In this document: piece by piece, positions 30,688 through 41,342 of the stretch
Position numbering within the stretch: position 1 is the first letter of the stretch
Layout of the letters: every line of letters begins with the position of its first letter
Position numbers and translations under genes: made by a program
NCBI GenBank assembly: GCA_003116975.1
Contig: BGKB01000011.1
Location: forward strand, 310,001-374,000
DNA: 64,000 nt
DNA from: Aurantiochytrium sp. KH105
Lineage: Eukaryota > Sar > Bigyra > Thraustochytrida > Thraustochytriidae
Direction of reading: 5' to 3'
Notes under the pieces: generated by a model
Databases searched by the model: none
Seen by the model: only the letters and a program-made list of their open reading frames with translations
What the model was told of the DNA's origin: nothing

Positions 30688-31035
30688 GTCCGCAGATCCA
30701 ATGATCTCGGAAGTGCTGACTGATCAGTAGTTTCCCCTGCTCTTTCCCACCTGCAGCTGACCGCTACGCCAAGAGCTGATATCATCATTTGACGCGCTGT
30801 GTTCCGCGCAAGCGTTGCTGTTGTGTCGTTGAATGTGATCAAAATTATGAAAAAACTGTCCTTTTTCCAAATGATACCGCTTCAAATCCTCTTCTCCTTG
30901 TCGTCAACCTCTTTGTTGACCCTTTTTCCACCTTTAGGCCTAGTCTTCTTCTCCAGAAAATTCAAAGAGATATAAAATTGCTTTCACGGTCAGACGACAC
31001 TCGCCAAGTAGTAGTGACAGAGGCGCTCTCTTCCT
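30688..31035. other. Convergent 3' spacer
   Basis: 348 bp between the small acidic gene and the PIP kinase gene stop codon. A/T-richer than the coding parts; nothing else recognised. Confidence 0.45.
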
Positions 31036-33255
31036 TTACGATGAGACAAAAACTTTGGTCTCAGCGAACTCGAGCAGCCGACGACGGTAGTCGGCAGGCT
31101 CAATACTGGAAATATTCGTGTCCGAGGTAGCAATGCCTTCCTCTGCGTAGTCAAAGGAAGCGCCACAACCTGCGCAGCTCACCATGACAACGCGCGCGCG
31201 AGAGTCCTCGCCGTCTGATGATGGCGCCGAAGGCAACTTGTTGTACTTGAATTTGCAGTATGGACAAGGCACCTGTTGATCGTCCCCGACCCCACGAGAT
31301 TTTTGCAGGTACCCGCTGAGCGGAGACAAGATGGACGTCTTGACAAAGCGCTCGGCTTGCTTGTAGACGTCATATTCTTGCAGAATGTCGATGATTCCAA
31401 TAAAATACACGGCATCAGCGGTGGGCAGTCCCCCGTGGTACGTCTGCCAGCGCGTACGGCGCAGTGGAAACTGGCCCTCGCCGTCTTCTCCTGCTGCCTG
31501 CGTATGCACACCAATAAGCAAACTGTAGTCCATGACATCATAACGTACGAGCAGCTGAGTATCGGCCATAATTTGTGCAAACAAAGAGGTTCGCAAAGAC
31601 TCGGAAGATATGTGCACAGGATCTTTCCAGTTGAGATCCTTTAAAGTTGGCAATTTGCCACGCTTCTCCATTTCATCGCGCTGGCGATCCATGGACACGA
31701 AGCGATTCGCCGTCGAGCCCTTGAGATCGAACACCTTGTTGACCTCCAGCGAGGAGTCGAGCACATTGGTCATGACCACGCAATGGACCGGGTCCTTGTC
31801 AGGCCATGGGCGCACCTTGAAGAGCGCAAGAAAACGTGGCAGCAATGAGTCCATGTTTTCCATCATGTGCGCAAAGTAATCGGGCAGCATTCTTCGCAAG
31901 AGAATCATTTCGGCCTTGGGCACGGTTTTCACGACAAAATGGCGGTCAGCACTAAAAAAGAAAAGGCTATCAGACCGTCCGCCCGTGTCGCTACGCATCT
32001 TGAGCTCGTGCTCAAAGAGACTCTCGCAGAAAAAATCTTCGGCAATTCCAAAGTGCGCGCGCAGTTTGCGCATCGCCACAGGAGCATAAATGGACTGCAG
32101 CGGCTCGTCAGCGTCCGCGCCGGCACTGGCGGACGCTGACTCGTTGCCTGTTTTAGTAGCGTCGCTGTTTCCGCCACCACGCACGTTTCTGGATCTGTCC
32201 ACAGCCAGAAGCTCGTGCATGGGTGGCGGTGAAGTCCAACTGGCGGGCTCTTGATCGTCTGCGTGCAAAAGGACGGCGCGTTGGAGAGCTCCTCGAACGC
32301 GCTGCTCTGAAGACGCATTGTCGGTTTCCTTGGACCAAACAAGGCCCGAGAGTTGCGTCAAGCCATTCTTGCTGGCTTCCCAAAGGCTGCCGACGTACGA
32401 CTGTTGATCAGACGGCTTTGGAATGACTCCGGCTGCGCGGAGAGCGGGAAAGACGAGGTAGGTGTTTCGGTACGTGCACGACTTGCAAATCCAGGACGCA
32501 GTCGCTTCCTCTTCATTCGCAGCGTCCGGGGGCGCCTCGCGTGGGAGCGGGATGAGCGATTGAATATCGCAGGCTTCGCACACGAACGAGAGACGCGCCG
32601 GCGGGAGTTTGGCGCGCTCGCATGCATATCTGCGTCCGAATCTGTACACGGTTTCGTCTGCTTTGGCCTCGGGATGGCGCGAATAGGGGACAGTGTTGAC
32701 AAGATCCTGGTCAAGAAGGTCTTCTTGAAGAATGCGTAGCGCCTGCCTTTGATTGGACGCCCAACGACGTTGGACAAACTCGTTCACAAAGGTTTTGCCC
32801 GTAAAAGAAGCGGGCACACGCTTTTTGGCGCGCGTCGAGGTTTCTTTGGCGAATTCTAGGACTTTTCGCAAGACCTCACGCGTTCCCTCGTTTGCGTCGG
32901 CTGCTTGTGCTGTCGGAACGCTTGCTGCGTGGATGTCGTTGTGGCTTTCTAAAGGCCAAGCTGCAGCGGGCGACTCTTCAGGATGCACGATGGTCGCCAT
33001 CGGGACAATCTCGGCGTGGACCTCGTGCCCCTCCCCTCCTCCGTCCTCGTTGTCATTATACTCGTAATAGCGCTGGTTGGCGTCCCTGGCGGCGCGGAAG
33101 CTCTGCTCACTGTGCTGCGCAACGAGGTGTTCTGGCGGGGCTGAGGCCATCGAGCTTTGCGTGGCGCTTGCGCGAGGCGCAGGTGCCTCACAGGCTGCGC
33201 ACGTTTGCGCCCCCGCCTCGTTGCGCAAGGTGCACGCGCCACACGTCCAGGCCAT
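31036..33255 (-). CDS. PIP kinase with RanBP2 zinc finger, DEP domain and inserted zinc ribbon
   Basis: 739 residues from an ATG at 33255 (AAGCATGG), which places the zinc finger WTCGACTLRNEAGAQTCAAC at residues 3-22; an upstream ATG in the same frame at 33315 would add 20. Residues ~130-210 form a DEP-like domain (FTGKTFVNEFVQRRW). A second CEAC/CKSC pair lies at ~235-280. The kinase domain (~385-735) has SDSLFFFSADRHFVVKTV with the ATP-binding Lys, FDLKGSTANRFV, MDYSLLIGVH and GIIDILQEYDVYKQAE. These are the signature motifs of phosphatidylinositol phosphate kinases, which make PI(4,5)P2 or related lipids at membranes. The loop that sets substrate choice is replaced by a longer segment with CPYC and CAGC, a zinc ribbon, before the family ending IEPADYRRRLLEF. 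Lipid specificity therefore cannot be read from the loop. Confidence 0.88.
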   Translation of the reverse strand: MAWTCGACTLRNEAGAQTCAACEAPAPRASATQSSMASAPPEHLVAQHSEQSFRAARDANQRYYEYNDNEDGGGEGHEVHAEIVPMATIVHPEESPAAAWPLESHNDIHAASVPTAQAADANEGTREVLRKVLEFAKETSTRAKKRVPASFTGKTFVNEFVQRRWASNQRQALRILQEDLLDQDLVNTVPYSRHPEAKADETVYRFGRRYACERAKLPPARLSFVCEACDIQSLIPLPREAPPDAANEEEATASWICKSCTYRNTYLVFPALRAAGVIPKPSDQQSYVGSLWEASKNGLTQLSGLVWSKETDNASSEQRVRGALQRAVLLHADDQEPASWTSPPPMHELLAVDRSRNVRGGGNSDATKTGNESASASAGADADEPLQSIYAPVAMRKLRAHFGIAEDFFCESLFEHELKMRSDTGGRSDSLFFFSADRHFVVKTVPKAEMILLRRMLPDYFAHMMENMDSLLPRFLALFKVRPWPDKDPVHCVVMTNVLDSSLEVNKVFDLKGSTANRFVSMDRQRDEMEKRGKLPTLKDLNWKDPVHISSESLRTSLFAQIMADTQLLVRYDVMDYSLLIGVHTQAAGEDGEGQFPLRRTRWQTYHGGLPTADAVYFIGIIDILQEYDVYKQAERFVKTSILSPLSGYLQKSRGVGDDQQVPCPYCKFKYNKLPSAPSSDGEDSRARVVMVSCAGCGASFDYAEEGIATSDTNISSIEPADYRRRLLEFAETKVFVSS

Positions 33256-33986
33256 GCTTTTTGCTCGCTCCGAGTTGCTCGCTCGTGAAGAGGGTTCCGC
33301 GTTTATCGACCACAAGAAGAAGCCCTGAGAAAAATCAGTGTTCCGCCCTCGAGGCGCCTTCCATCACAGGTTTTCCGGTCATCTTGATCGCTTTCTTGTC
33401 ACGCTTGCAAAAGGATTCCTTGGCATCCAATCTCCCTCGAGGTGGGTTGCCGCCGCCTGCTGCTGCGTGCAACATCAATCAAGACTCGATGGCGTGTTTT
33501 GCTTGCCTTACGTACATGCTTGTTTTGCGCTAATTTGTTGTTTTACTTGCTTTCTTGCTTTCTTGCTCGGGACTCGCGCATCTTCAACACCATGTCTTGC
33601 AGTCAGTTGCGTTGTCTGTATGGCGATGGTAAGCTTGCTTGCTCGTTCGTGTCCCATTACAAGCCAACTTGAAGGGGGTGAGGCACCTGCTGATGATGAC
33701 GTGGATTCGAGTAGGAAAGGAATGAATGAATGAATGAATGAAAAAATGACATGTCATCGCATCGCCCGACCCAAGGTGCAAAACGAGAAGTACGCGCGGC
33801 AGAGGTACCGCGCGCGCGCGCGGTTGCAGGCCACGTCGAGGCGCGGGAGCCTGCGAGCGAGCGGGGACGTCGCCGACACCGCGTCTTGCGTGGGTGCACG
33901 AGCTTGCGAGCAAGCACGCAAGCAAGCACGTAAGCCAGCTAGCTAGCTAGCTAGCGAGTTGAGCGCGCGCGGCGCTTCAAAAGAAG
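33256..33986. promoter_or_regulatory. Divergent spacer between PIP kinase and VMP1
   Basis: 731 bp expected to hold both promoters. Contains GAATGAATGAATGAATGAA at about 33718-33742, a CGCGCGCG tract near 33811 and AGCTAGCTAGCTAGCTAGC near 33935-33955. No gene seen. Confidence 0.5.
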
Positions 33987-35171
33987 ATGAGTAAACCCAG
34001 CAAGGCAGAGGTGAAAAAGTTCAAGCTCGAGCTGGCGGCGGAGCGCGAGCGGCTCACGCTCGCGCAGGCGCCTTTGCGGACGCTATATTTGTTCGCAAGA
34101 GTGACAATCGACTACTCGGTGTATCTTGTCAAGACCATTTTGACGTCATGGCTCGTTTGGGCGCTGGCAGCAGTGGTCGGGGGCGGCTACGGGTATCTGC
34201 GCATGACGGAAAACCCTCTGGCAGATGAAGTCGACAAGTACACCGAGTTTGTGGTATGGTGGATCGGTCTCGGCGTTCTAAGCTCCATCGGTCTCGGTTC
34301 GGGTCTGCACAGTGGCATTCTCTTCCTCTTCCCGCATATGTTCAAGGTCGTCATGGCAAGCAAGCGATGCCCAAGCATGAACTTTGACTCCTTTGGCGAC
34401 ATTTGGTTCCGCGACTGCAGTATGGAGTGTCAGGACGGCACGCTCTCCACGGGCGGATCGCAACCCGAGTTTGTCGACGTCCTCGTTCGCTGCCTCATCC
34501 CGGCCATCCTTTGGGGTTCTGGTACGGCCATGGGCGAGATTCCTCCTTATGCAGTCTCGCGAGCGGCGTACCTGGCGGGTAAGCAAGACGATGAGGTCGA
34601 GGAGGCCATGGCGGAAATGGAGGGCTCGGACGTGCTTTCCAAGATGAAAAAGTGGATGGTGGACTTTGTGAACCACTACGGTTTTTTTGGCATCTTTGTA
34701 ATGAGCGCGTGGCCGAATGCGGCTTTTGACTTGGTCGGCATTGTTTGCGGCTCCGTGGGCATTAGTTTCTACACGTTCTTCTTTGCAACGCTACTGGGCA
34801 AGGCCTTCGTCAAGGTTCAAGGTCAGGCGACCTTTTTTGTCTTTTGGTTTCGAAACCAGGAGCTCGTCATTCAGACGGCTGTCAAGGCTGTCGACGCCTT
34901 GCCGGACTTTGTGCCTTTGACGGGTGCTGCGGTCGAGGAAAAGTTGCGCGAGGGTCTCGAACAGGTTTCGCAGGGCAAGACCAAGGATGGTGAGCCTTCG
35001 CTCTTCAAGCGTGGAGGTGAGGTCCTCGTGCTTTCGGTCATGTCCTACTTTTTGTACACCACCATCTGCCAGCTCTCGCAAGGCCGTCAGAAGACGCTCG
35101 ATGACGAGCGTATCGCGCACTTTGCGGAGACCGGCGCCAAGATTGTGCCTCTCAAGCGCAAGGCTGACTGA
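33987..35171 (+). CDS. VMP1: VMP1-like ER membrane protein (VTT/DedA superfamily)
   Basis: 394 residues. A charged cytosolic start is followed by several membrane helices with the VMP1 signatures LGSGLHSGILFLFPHM, AMGEIPPYAVSRAAYLAG and the block HYGFFGIFVMSAWPNAAFDL, then GKAFVKVQGQ. VMP1 is an ER scramblase needed for autophagosome formation, lipid-droplet and lipoprotein handling and ER contact sites. The C-terminus LKRKAD fits a KxKxx dilysine ER-retrieval signal, in line with ER residence. The start AAGAAGATGAG matches local initiation contexts. No introns. The nearest genes are unrelated in function. The identification rests on several independent conserved blocks in the right order. 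Confidence 0.93.
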   Translation: MSKPSKAEVKKFKLELAAERERLTLAQAPLRTLYLFARVTIDYSVYLVKTILTSWLVWALAAVVGGGYGYLRMTENPLADEVDKYTEFVVWWIGLGVLSSIGLGSGLHSGILFLFPHMFKVVMASKRCPSMNFDSFGDIWFRDCSMECQDGTLSTGGSQPEFVDVLVRCLIPAILWGSGTAMGEIPPYAVSRAAYLAGKQDDEVEEAMAEMEGSDVLSKMKKWMVDFVNHYGFFGIFVMSAWPNAAFDLVGIVCGSVGISFYTFFFATLLGKAFVKVQGQATFFVFWFRNQELVIQTAVKAVDALPDFVPLTGAAVEEKLREGLEQVSQGKTKDGEPSLFKRGGEVLVLSVMSYFLYTTICQLSQGRQKTLDDERIAHFAETGAKIVPLKRKAD

Positions 35172-35803
35172 GCCTCTCTCTTTAGGTGGAATGGGGTTCA
35201 AGCGGAGCACGTCATTTTCTCTCTTTCTCTGTGCGATACGCCAGGCTTGTAAGCAAGAGAGAAAGAGATAGACACTTGGGAGCGTGAGAAGGGTTGGGCG
35301 TTGGCGGCCGCCAAGACGTTTGCTCTCGCTCCTCGTCGTCGCTGTCGTCACCGTGCATCGACGCTGGATCTCATTGACCATTTTCCAGTGATTGCGCAAA
35401 ACAGAAAACCAAAAGAACATCCTTCCTCAAACCAAGCAAAAACATGACGTCACTTGAAAGCTCCTCGTCGCTCTCTCCTTCAAGTTCACTTTCCTCGCTC
35501 CACCGCGGCCGTCGTCACTCAGTTCCCCCTCCCTATCCCTCGATCCCTTTCCCATAACCAAAGAATACATCTACTACTACTAACAGTAAGAGCTGTTTTT
35601 TTCCGATGATGATCCTCGGTATAGAGGGTTTCGCCGGCGTCCCCGAGTGGCATGTAAGCGTCGGTAGAACCCGATTGTTGTAAAAGCGAACAATCGTCGA
35701 GGGGACGCGTGGGCGGCCAAGGGGCTCGCGAACGTTGGACAGCAGCGCGGTAGCGTACGAGGCAGCTCGAGCTCTCGTTCGTGCTCTCTTCTGTAGCTTC
35801 GCC
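35172..35803. other. Spacer between VMP1 and the transposase pseudogene
   Basis: 632 bp with no convincing gene. Holds a CTACTACTAC run near 35572. The frame of the transposase is open back to about 35735 but has no ATG before 35804. I could not find a terminal inverted repeat here to match the right side. Confidence 0.45.
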
Positions 35804-38047
35804 ATGGACGAGCCGAGCCGCGACTCGGCTGAAAAGGCGCCAGGGCCGCCTGCCGCCATGAAGGATGGCATCCCAGGCGGCAATGGCCAAGTTGGTAGGG
35901 CGCCCACCATGGCCACTTTTTCGACGTGTGCAAACAACTCCGAGAGCGAAAGTGCCCAGTCTGACCTCTACAGAGGCCACGCTTCAACAGCTCAAGCCAG
36001 TCTTGGCACTGCTGATGATCTCGACACAATTGCCTCGACCGAAGTCAGTGTTGCAAACCTGCACCTTGGCGAGAGCAATTCAACGCCTGCAATGACTACC
36101 GTCTCAGCTGGCGACCACGCGGAAATGCAGAGCGTTCGCAGCGGTGCCATCTTGATACCACGTCAGGAGCATCGCACCCATCATATGATACCTCTGACGG
36201 AGCTCGCAGATCGTCGTCGGCGCCTCGAAAACTTGGCTGCAGCGCATCCCCCCCATCGCCGCGTGAGCCATTGCGAAACAGGACACCATGCTCCTTTGCC
36301 TGGCGAGATGCGCATTGAAAGCATTGGTCGGTCACCAGTGGCAGCGACCGAGGAGATGGAAATGACGGGTGACGCGACATTCGACGACAATCAGAGCGAA
36401 TCATCTGCCAGCGAAATGTCGATTGAGTCTGAACTAAGCCACCATGATATTCCAAATCTTCACCCCGACGAAAATCTCGAAAATCATGCCTTCAATGCCG
36501 GCTCAGGCAGCCATACCGGCGCAGGGGCTTCAGCATCAAGCTGGCATTCGTCACATACTGCGACGCAGGCATCCTATCATGGTGAGGAGTATGGCTCGGC
36601 GAGATTCCCTCTGCGACGCCGTACGAAATTCACCCCTGAACAGAAGGCGTCTGTCATCGAGGCGTTTGTTCGCGGAGGACGGAAAGAGGCAGTTGCAGCA
36701 GGTGCTATACAGGTACCAGCCATGATCCCAAACACTGTTGACTCGCTCCTGGCACGTTTCAAGAAGAAGGCGGAGAAAGGCGAAGATCCATACTCTATCG
36801 TTTATGATGCACGCAAGCATAACAGGGGAAGCAGCACCAAGTGGGACGACAAATATCACACTGAGATTATCCTCCATCTTCTTCACGACAAGCCGACTCT
36901 CTCGTTCACGGAAATGCAGAATCTTTTGAACGTAGAACTCGCACGCAAGAAGCTCAAAGAGTACGTCGCGGAACACGGAAATGATGTCCTCCAAATGACA
37001 AGACAAGAACAAGAGGAATTCTATCCACTGAGCAATGAGCGGCTGCAGGCTCTACTCAACCTTGCTCCTCTTGTGAAGGAATGGTATAAGAGAGCAAGAG
37101 TCTCCCGGGGAACAATATCGCGCCACCTCAGAGCAGCCCCTCTGTGTTTTTCTCGAAAGATTGTCAAGACACAAAAGTCTACGGTCAACTCGGAGGCCGG
37201 CATGAAGGCGCGTCTTGAATTTGCGAGGAAGCTTAAGAGCCTCATGATCGATCCGGATCAGAATATGCTCATCTTCATCGATGAGATGCCTTTCTATCTG
37301 GCAATGCGCAGGACACACGGCTGGTCCAGAAAAGGAGACCGAGCCGTCGTCGCGATACCCCCAATCAGTAATTTTGGGTATCGGACGCAGGTCGCGATGG
37401 CAGTTCACGTGACGGAGGGTCTAATCTGAGGGAATTTCTACCTACCAAAGAAGGTCACCGCCCTTACAACGAGAGAAGGCCAACCATACGAGAGGACCGC
37501 TCTGAAGGCGGCGTACACCCACGTCGAGTTTCATAATTTCCTCTCCGGACTTTTCAGTCGCCTCATGGAGAGAGATTGTCGGTGGCAAGAAGGCTCGTAC
37601 AAGGATTTCATTAAAGGGAAAAACGTGTACTTGGTGATCAACAACGCTCCCGAGCACACAGCCGGCTTTTCCGCGCCAGATGCCGACAATCGCATGTTGG
37701 AGAAGATTGAAAACTTTGCGCCCCTCCATGATTTCCTTGCCGAGCATGGTGGCTCGATCTCCATTCTACGAACTTCCCCAAATTCGTCGCACCTCAATTT
37801 GTGCGAATCCTACAACCGCGTCCTTCGAACATATTCTCAACATGAACGTAATGACGCAGATATTAGCAGTTTGCTACTCGCTGAAGAGGGCCCACATGGT
37901 CAAGAAACCATGAGAAGACTCAGCGCCCTCGAAATAATCATCAAGAAGGGCATCGAAAGACTCTACAACAACACGCCCCTGCTTGGCGAGGCATTCAAAC
38001 TCTTCGTCTCGCTTGGGCATGTAATTGAGGCAAATGGTTTCTTTTAA
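35804..38047 (+). pseudogene. DDE transposase (Tc1/mariner-IS630-like), interrupted by one in-frame TGA
   Basis: From an ATG at 35804 (GCCATGG) a single frame runs to 38047, broken only by a TGA at 37427-37429; the reading frame is the same before and after. A disordered Ser/Glu-rich lead of ~265 residues precedes a helix-turn-helix-like region (FTPEQKASVIEAFVRGGRKE). The DDE catalytic part has MLIFIDEMPFYL (first Asp), then after the stop YLVINNAPEH, where the second Asp of the usual DNAP/DNAS motif is Asn, and LNLCESYNRVLR (third, Glu). One nonsense codon plus a missing catalytic Asp argue for a dead copy. Readthrough or a sequencing error could explain the TGA alone. No terminal repeats or target duplication were found. 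Confidence 0.75.
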
Positions 38048-39387
38048 ACATCGCTGGATGGAAAGGCAACTACATTTGAATTATGAGTAGTAATTATAAA
38101 TCAATCTTGGCCACCACAGAGACTTTCGTCACGGTCAATAAAGATGGTCCACGTGGCCCCTGGTGCCGCTACAATCGCAAGCTTAGTTTACCCACAATCT
38201 ACACAAAATGCGGCTAGAGACGCTGCTTTGTCTTCCCTTCCTTCCTTCCTCCCTTCCCGCTTGCCGCGCGAGCCGCAATCAGTTTGCGCGGCGAGTCTTC
38301 TTCCGCGTCCCGGCGCGCTACTTCCTCCGGCTCGTCGCGTCGCGCTGCGCTGCGCTGCGCTGCGCTGCGCTGCGCTGCGCTGCGCTGCGCTACGACGCAG
38401 GCCGCAGCCGGCGTCATGCCGCGCCTGCGCAGAGCAGCGGCAGTTGCGCCGAGGGCGCGTGGGCGGGCGGGCGGGCGGGGGCCTCTCCCAGGTCCCAGGT
38501 CCCCGTGCCTCATCTCGAGGCGCGACCGTCTCTCTGCCAGTGCCGTGCGCATATCTATCTCTCCCTGTCCGTCGCTTCGGCGCCCTCTCCTCCTCGTGAA
38601 AGAGGGCGATGAAGAGGGAGAGAAAGATACCTCTTGGACTTTCGCAGTCCAGTGGTCGCGGTGGCTTCTTCTTGCTTTCGCAGTCCTGGCGATCGATCGG
38701 GAAGGCGCCGCGGCGGAGCAAAAGCCGCCCGGAGGCTGCCTCGGTGGCGGACTGGGACTGCAGTATGCCCTGCGCTGCTGCTCAGTGGGCGACAGATGGT
38801 TTTGCGGCTCCGCGTGTTCGCTTGTTCCGCGCGGGCTTGCCTCGGCTCGGCCCGGCTGGCTCGGAGTGGCGTGGCCTGGCTTGGCGCCGCTGTCTGTCAT
38901 CGAGGCATGGTGCGTGTCCGGCCGCCATCAGGGAGCGCGTGGCGCGGCGGCAGTGGCGGCGGCAGCAACATGCAACCAGGAGCTGGGAGCGAAAAAAGGG
39001 TATCCTTGACGATCAGCCGACCCGGGCAGCCTGCGCGTCTGCGCGCCGAGCAGCCGCGCCGCGCGCCGCGAAGTTCCCCGCGTGCCCCCCAGAGGGCAAG
39101 CCCAGCTCCCGCGCGAGAAGAAGGTGCCCCCCGGGACTGCACGACAGTTGACCCGCCCGGACTCCCTCCGTACACCCTGCGAACGGCGGATCGCGCGCGG
39201 TCACTGAGTGATCATCAGTGCAGGAAGAAAAGAATGCGAGAAGCGCAAGGCTTCTTGCAGCAGATCGCTAACGAGCTCGTAACACAGAGCAGAGCAGAGC
39301 GGAGCAGAGCAGAGCAGAGCAGAGCAGAGCAGCAGCAGGAGCGGAGAGGCCTTTGATCAATCGATCCATCCATCCACAAAAGAGAAG
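38048..39387. other. Intergenic region with (GCGCT)n and (GCAGA)n microsatellites
   Basis: 1.34 kb without a convincing gene. Carries an approximately 50-bp GCGCT pentanucleotide array (about 38340-38391), a GGGCGGGCGGGCG stretch near 38461 and a GCAGA array (about 39286-39340) that ends some 50 bp before the ALDH start. Long frames on both strands are repeat-driven. Confidence 0.55.
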
Positions 39388-40968
39388 ATGTCGAGCGAGA
39401 GCCAAATGGGCGCCGCGCACGAGCGCGGCCTCGGCGCCGCCGCCTCGCAGCAGAACGCCGACGCGGACTTGGACACCCTGGAACGCGGATACGGCGAGAT
39501 GCTGGGCGAAGTGAGGGCCAACTTCAACTCGGGCAAGGCCAAGTCCGCAGCGTGGCGCATCAACCAGCTCAAGCAGATCAAGCGCTGCATCGCGGAAAAC
39601 AAGGATGAAATGTGCCGCGTCATGAAGGAAGACCTGGGACGCTGCAAGTACGAGGCCATCTTTGGCGAAGCCCTCACCGTCCTGACGGAGCTCGACTTCA
39701 TGATCAACAACGTCGAGTCGTGGGTAGCCCCTGAACGCCAGTGGCACACGCTCTTGGTCCAGCCCGGTTTCAGCGAGATCCGCCGCGAGGCCAAGGGCGT
39801 CGTCCTCGTTCTCTCTCCCTGGAACTTTCCGGTCAACCTTTCTATCCTCTGCCTCGCCACTGCAATCGTCGGTGGCAACGCCTGCGTCATCAAACCCAGC
39901 GAAGTCGCCCCCGAGTCCGCCAAATTTATCGAAATGCTCGTCAACAAGTACCTCGATACCGACCTTGTGCGCTGCGTGCAGGGCGCCGTCGATGAGACCA
40001 CCGCGCTGCTCCGTCTGCGCTGGGATCACATCATCTACACCGGCAACGGCGCTGTTGCTCGCATCGTCATGACCGCCGCAGCCAAGCACCTGACACCGGT
40101 CACACTCGAGCTCGGTGGCAAGTCCCCCTGCGTCATTGACCCCTCGTGCTCGCTGAAAACTGCGGCGCGTCGCATCCTCGGCAGCAAGCTTCTCAACGCT
40201 GGCCAGATCTGCATTGCTCCCGACTACATTATCACCACCCCTGGCTATGTTGAGAAGCTCGTTCCCGTGCTCAAGGAAACTCTTGTCGAGTTTTACGGTG
40301 AGGACCCGAGCCAGGCCGAGGCCTTCGGTCGCATCATCAACGAGCGCCATCACGACCGTATCATGCGCCTCATGGACCCCTCCTCGCATGGCGGCGAGAT
40401 CATCGCTGGTGGGCCCGACAAGGCCGACCGTGCCTCCAAGTACATTCCCCCCACGATTGTCCTCAACCCGAGCACCGACTCGCCGCTCATGACTGAGGAG
40501 ATCTTCGGCCCTGTGCTTCCCATCATCACCATCGATTCCATCGATGAGTCCATTGACTTCATCCAATCGCGCGAACATCCCCTTGCTCTCTACGTCTTTG
40601 CCGAGAACAAGGATGTCATCGAAAAGGTTGTGGCCAACACGCAGTCGGGTGGTGTCTGTGTCAATGACTGCATCTACCACATCACCAACCCGTACCTGCC
40701 CTTCGGTGGCGTTGGATCCTCGGGCATGGGATGCTACCATGGCAAGTACGGCTTTGACGAGGTGACCCACGCAAAGTCTGTCATGCACCGATCCACGATG
40801 ATCGACCCCTCCATGCGCTACCCGAACAAGTACAATGGCGAGCAGGCGGAGAAGATTCTCGACTTTTTGGCCAAGGAGGGCATGAGTCCGGCAACCAAGA
40901 AGCTCATTGCCGTGGCCGGCGTCAGCGCTATTGGCTTCCTCCTTATGCGCCGTTCGAGCAGAATGTAA
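39388..40968 (+). CDS. ALDH3-family fatty aldehyde dehydrogenase, tail-anchored
   Basis: 526 residues. Shows the ALDH core in order: VLSPWNFPVNLS, KPSEVAPESA, the catalytic Glu241 in LELGGKSP, nucleophile Cys275 in NAGQICIAPDY, EEIFGPVLPI and PFGGVGSSGMGCYHGKYGFD. The IAPDY and GCYHGKYGFD motifs are those of the ALDH3 class, whose ALDH3A2 members oxidise long-chain aldehydes to fatty acids using NAD(P)+. The last ~25 residues (KLIAVAGVSAIGFLLMRRSS) form a hydrophobic segment with a short basic end, typical of tail-anchored ER or peroxisomal forms. The start AGAAGATG follows a GCAGA microsatellite leader. No intron. A role in lipid aldehyde turnover is inferred. Confidence 0.92.
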   Translation: MSSESQMGAAHERGLGAAASQQNADADLDTLERGYGEMLGEVRANFNSGKAKSAAWRINQLKQIKRCIAENKDEMCRVMKEDLGRCKYEAIFGEALTVLTELDFMINNVESWVAPERQWHTLLVQPGFSEIRREAKGVVLVLSPWNFPVNLSILCLATAIVGGNACVIKPSEVAPESAKFIEMLVNKYLDTDLVRCVQGAVDETTALLRLRWDHIIYTGNGAVARIVMTAAAKHLTPVTLELGGKSPCVIDPSCSLKTAARRILGSKLLNAGQICIAPDYIITTPGYVEKLVPVLKETLVEFYGEDPSQAEAFGRIINERHHDRIMRLMDPSSHGGEIIAGGPDKADRASKYIPPTIVLNPSTDSPLMTEEIFGPVLPIITIDSIDESIDFIQSREHPLALYVFAENKDVIEKVVANTQSGGVCVNDCIYHITNPYLPFGGVGSSGMGCYHGKYGFDEVTHAKSVMHRSTMIDPSMRYPNKYNGEQAEKILDFLAKEGMSPATKKLIAVAGVSAIGFLLMRRSSRM

Positions 40969-41342
40969 TCAATTGAAAGCAAGCAAGCGAAACGAAGCAA
41001 AGCGATAACTTTGACAACCCATATCACCTCATACCATGTCTCCCTCTCAATGACTTCTGTATTTCAACAGCGTTGACGAAACACACATATATTTCCATCC
41101 CTTTCGTCCTTCTCCCTTTGTATGCGCGTCAAGAATCTTTTCTTTCGAGCTCGTCATCTTATTTCTTCGAAACTTTGCTTGCGGTATTCTGTACTTAAGG
41201 CTACGTGTTGCACGTTTTCTCTTGAAGAAATACTCTCATGGTGTGCTTCAATTGAGCCAAATTAGGCCACAGGTGTTGGCGTACGGGAGCCCTGCTCCGC
41301 CTCGAGCGCGGCGAGCACTTTGGGCGACATCAATTGAGCAAA
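40969..41342. other. 3' spacer after ALDH, including a duplicated gene end
   Basis: 374 bp between two converging stop codons. Mostly A/T-richer sequence; its last ~90 bp are an imperfect copy of the 3' end of the EF-hand gene next door (see the repeat at 41249-41411). Confidence 0.5.

Noticed and set aside
35521-38210. Terminal inverted repeats of a mobile element around the transposase
   Set aside because: I compared the flanks by eye and found no convincing matching ends or TA duplication, so no element boundaries are given.
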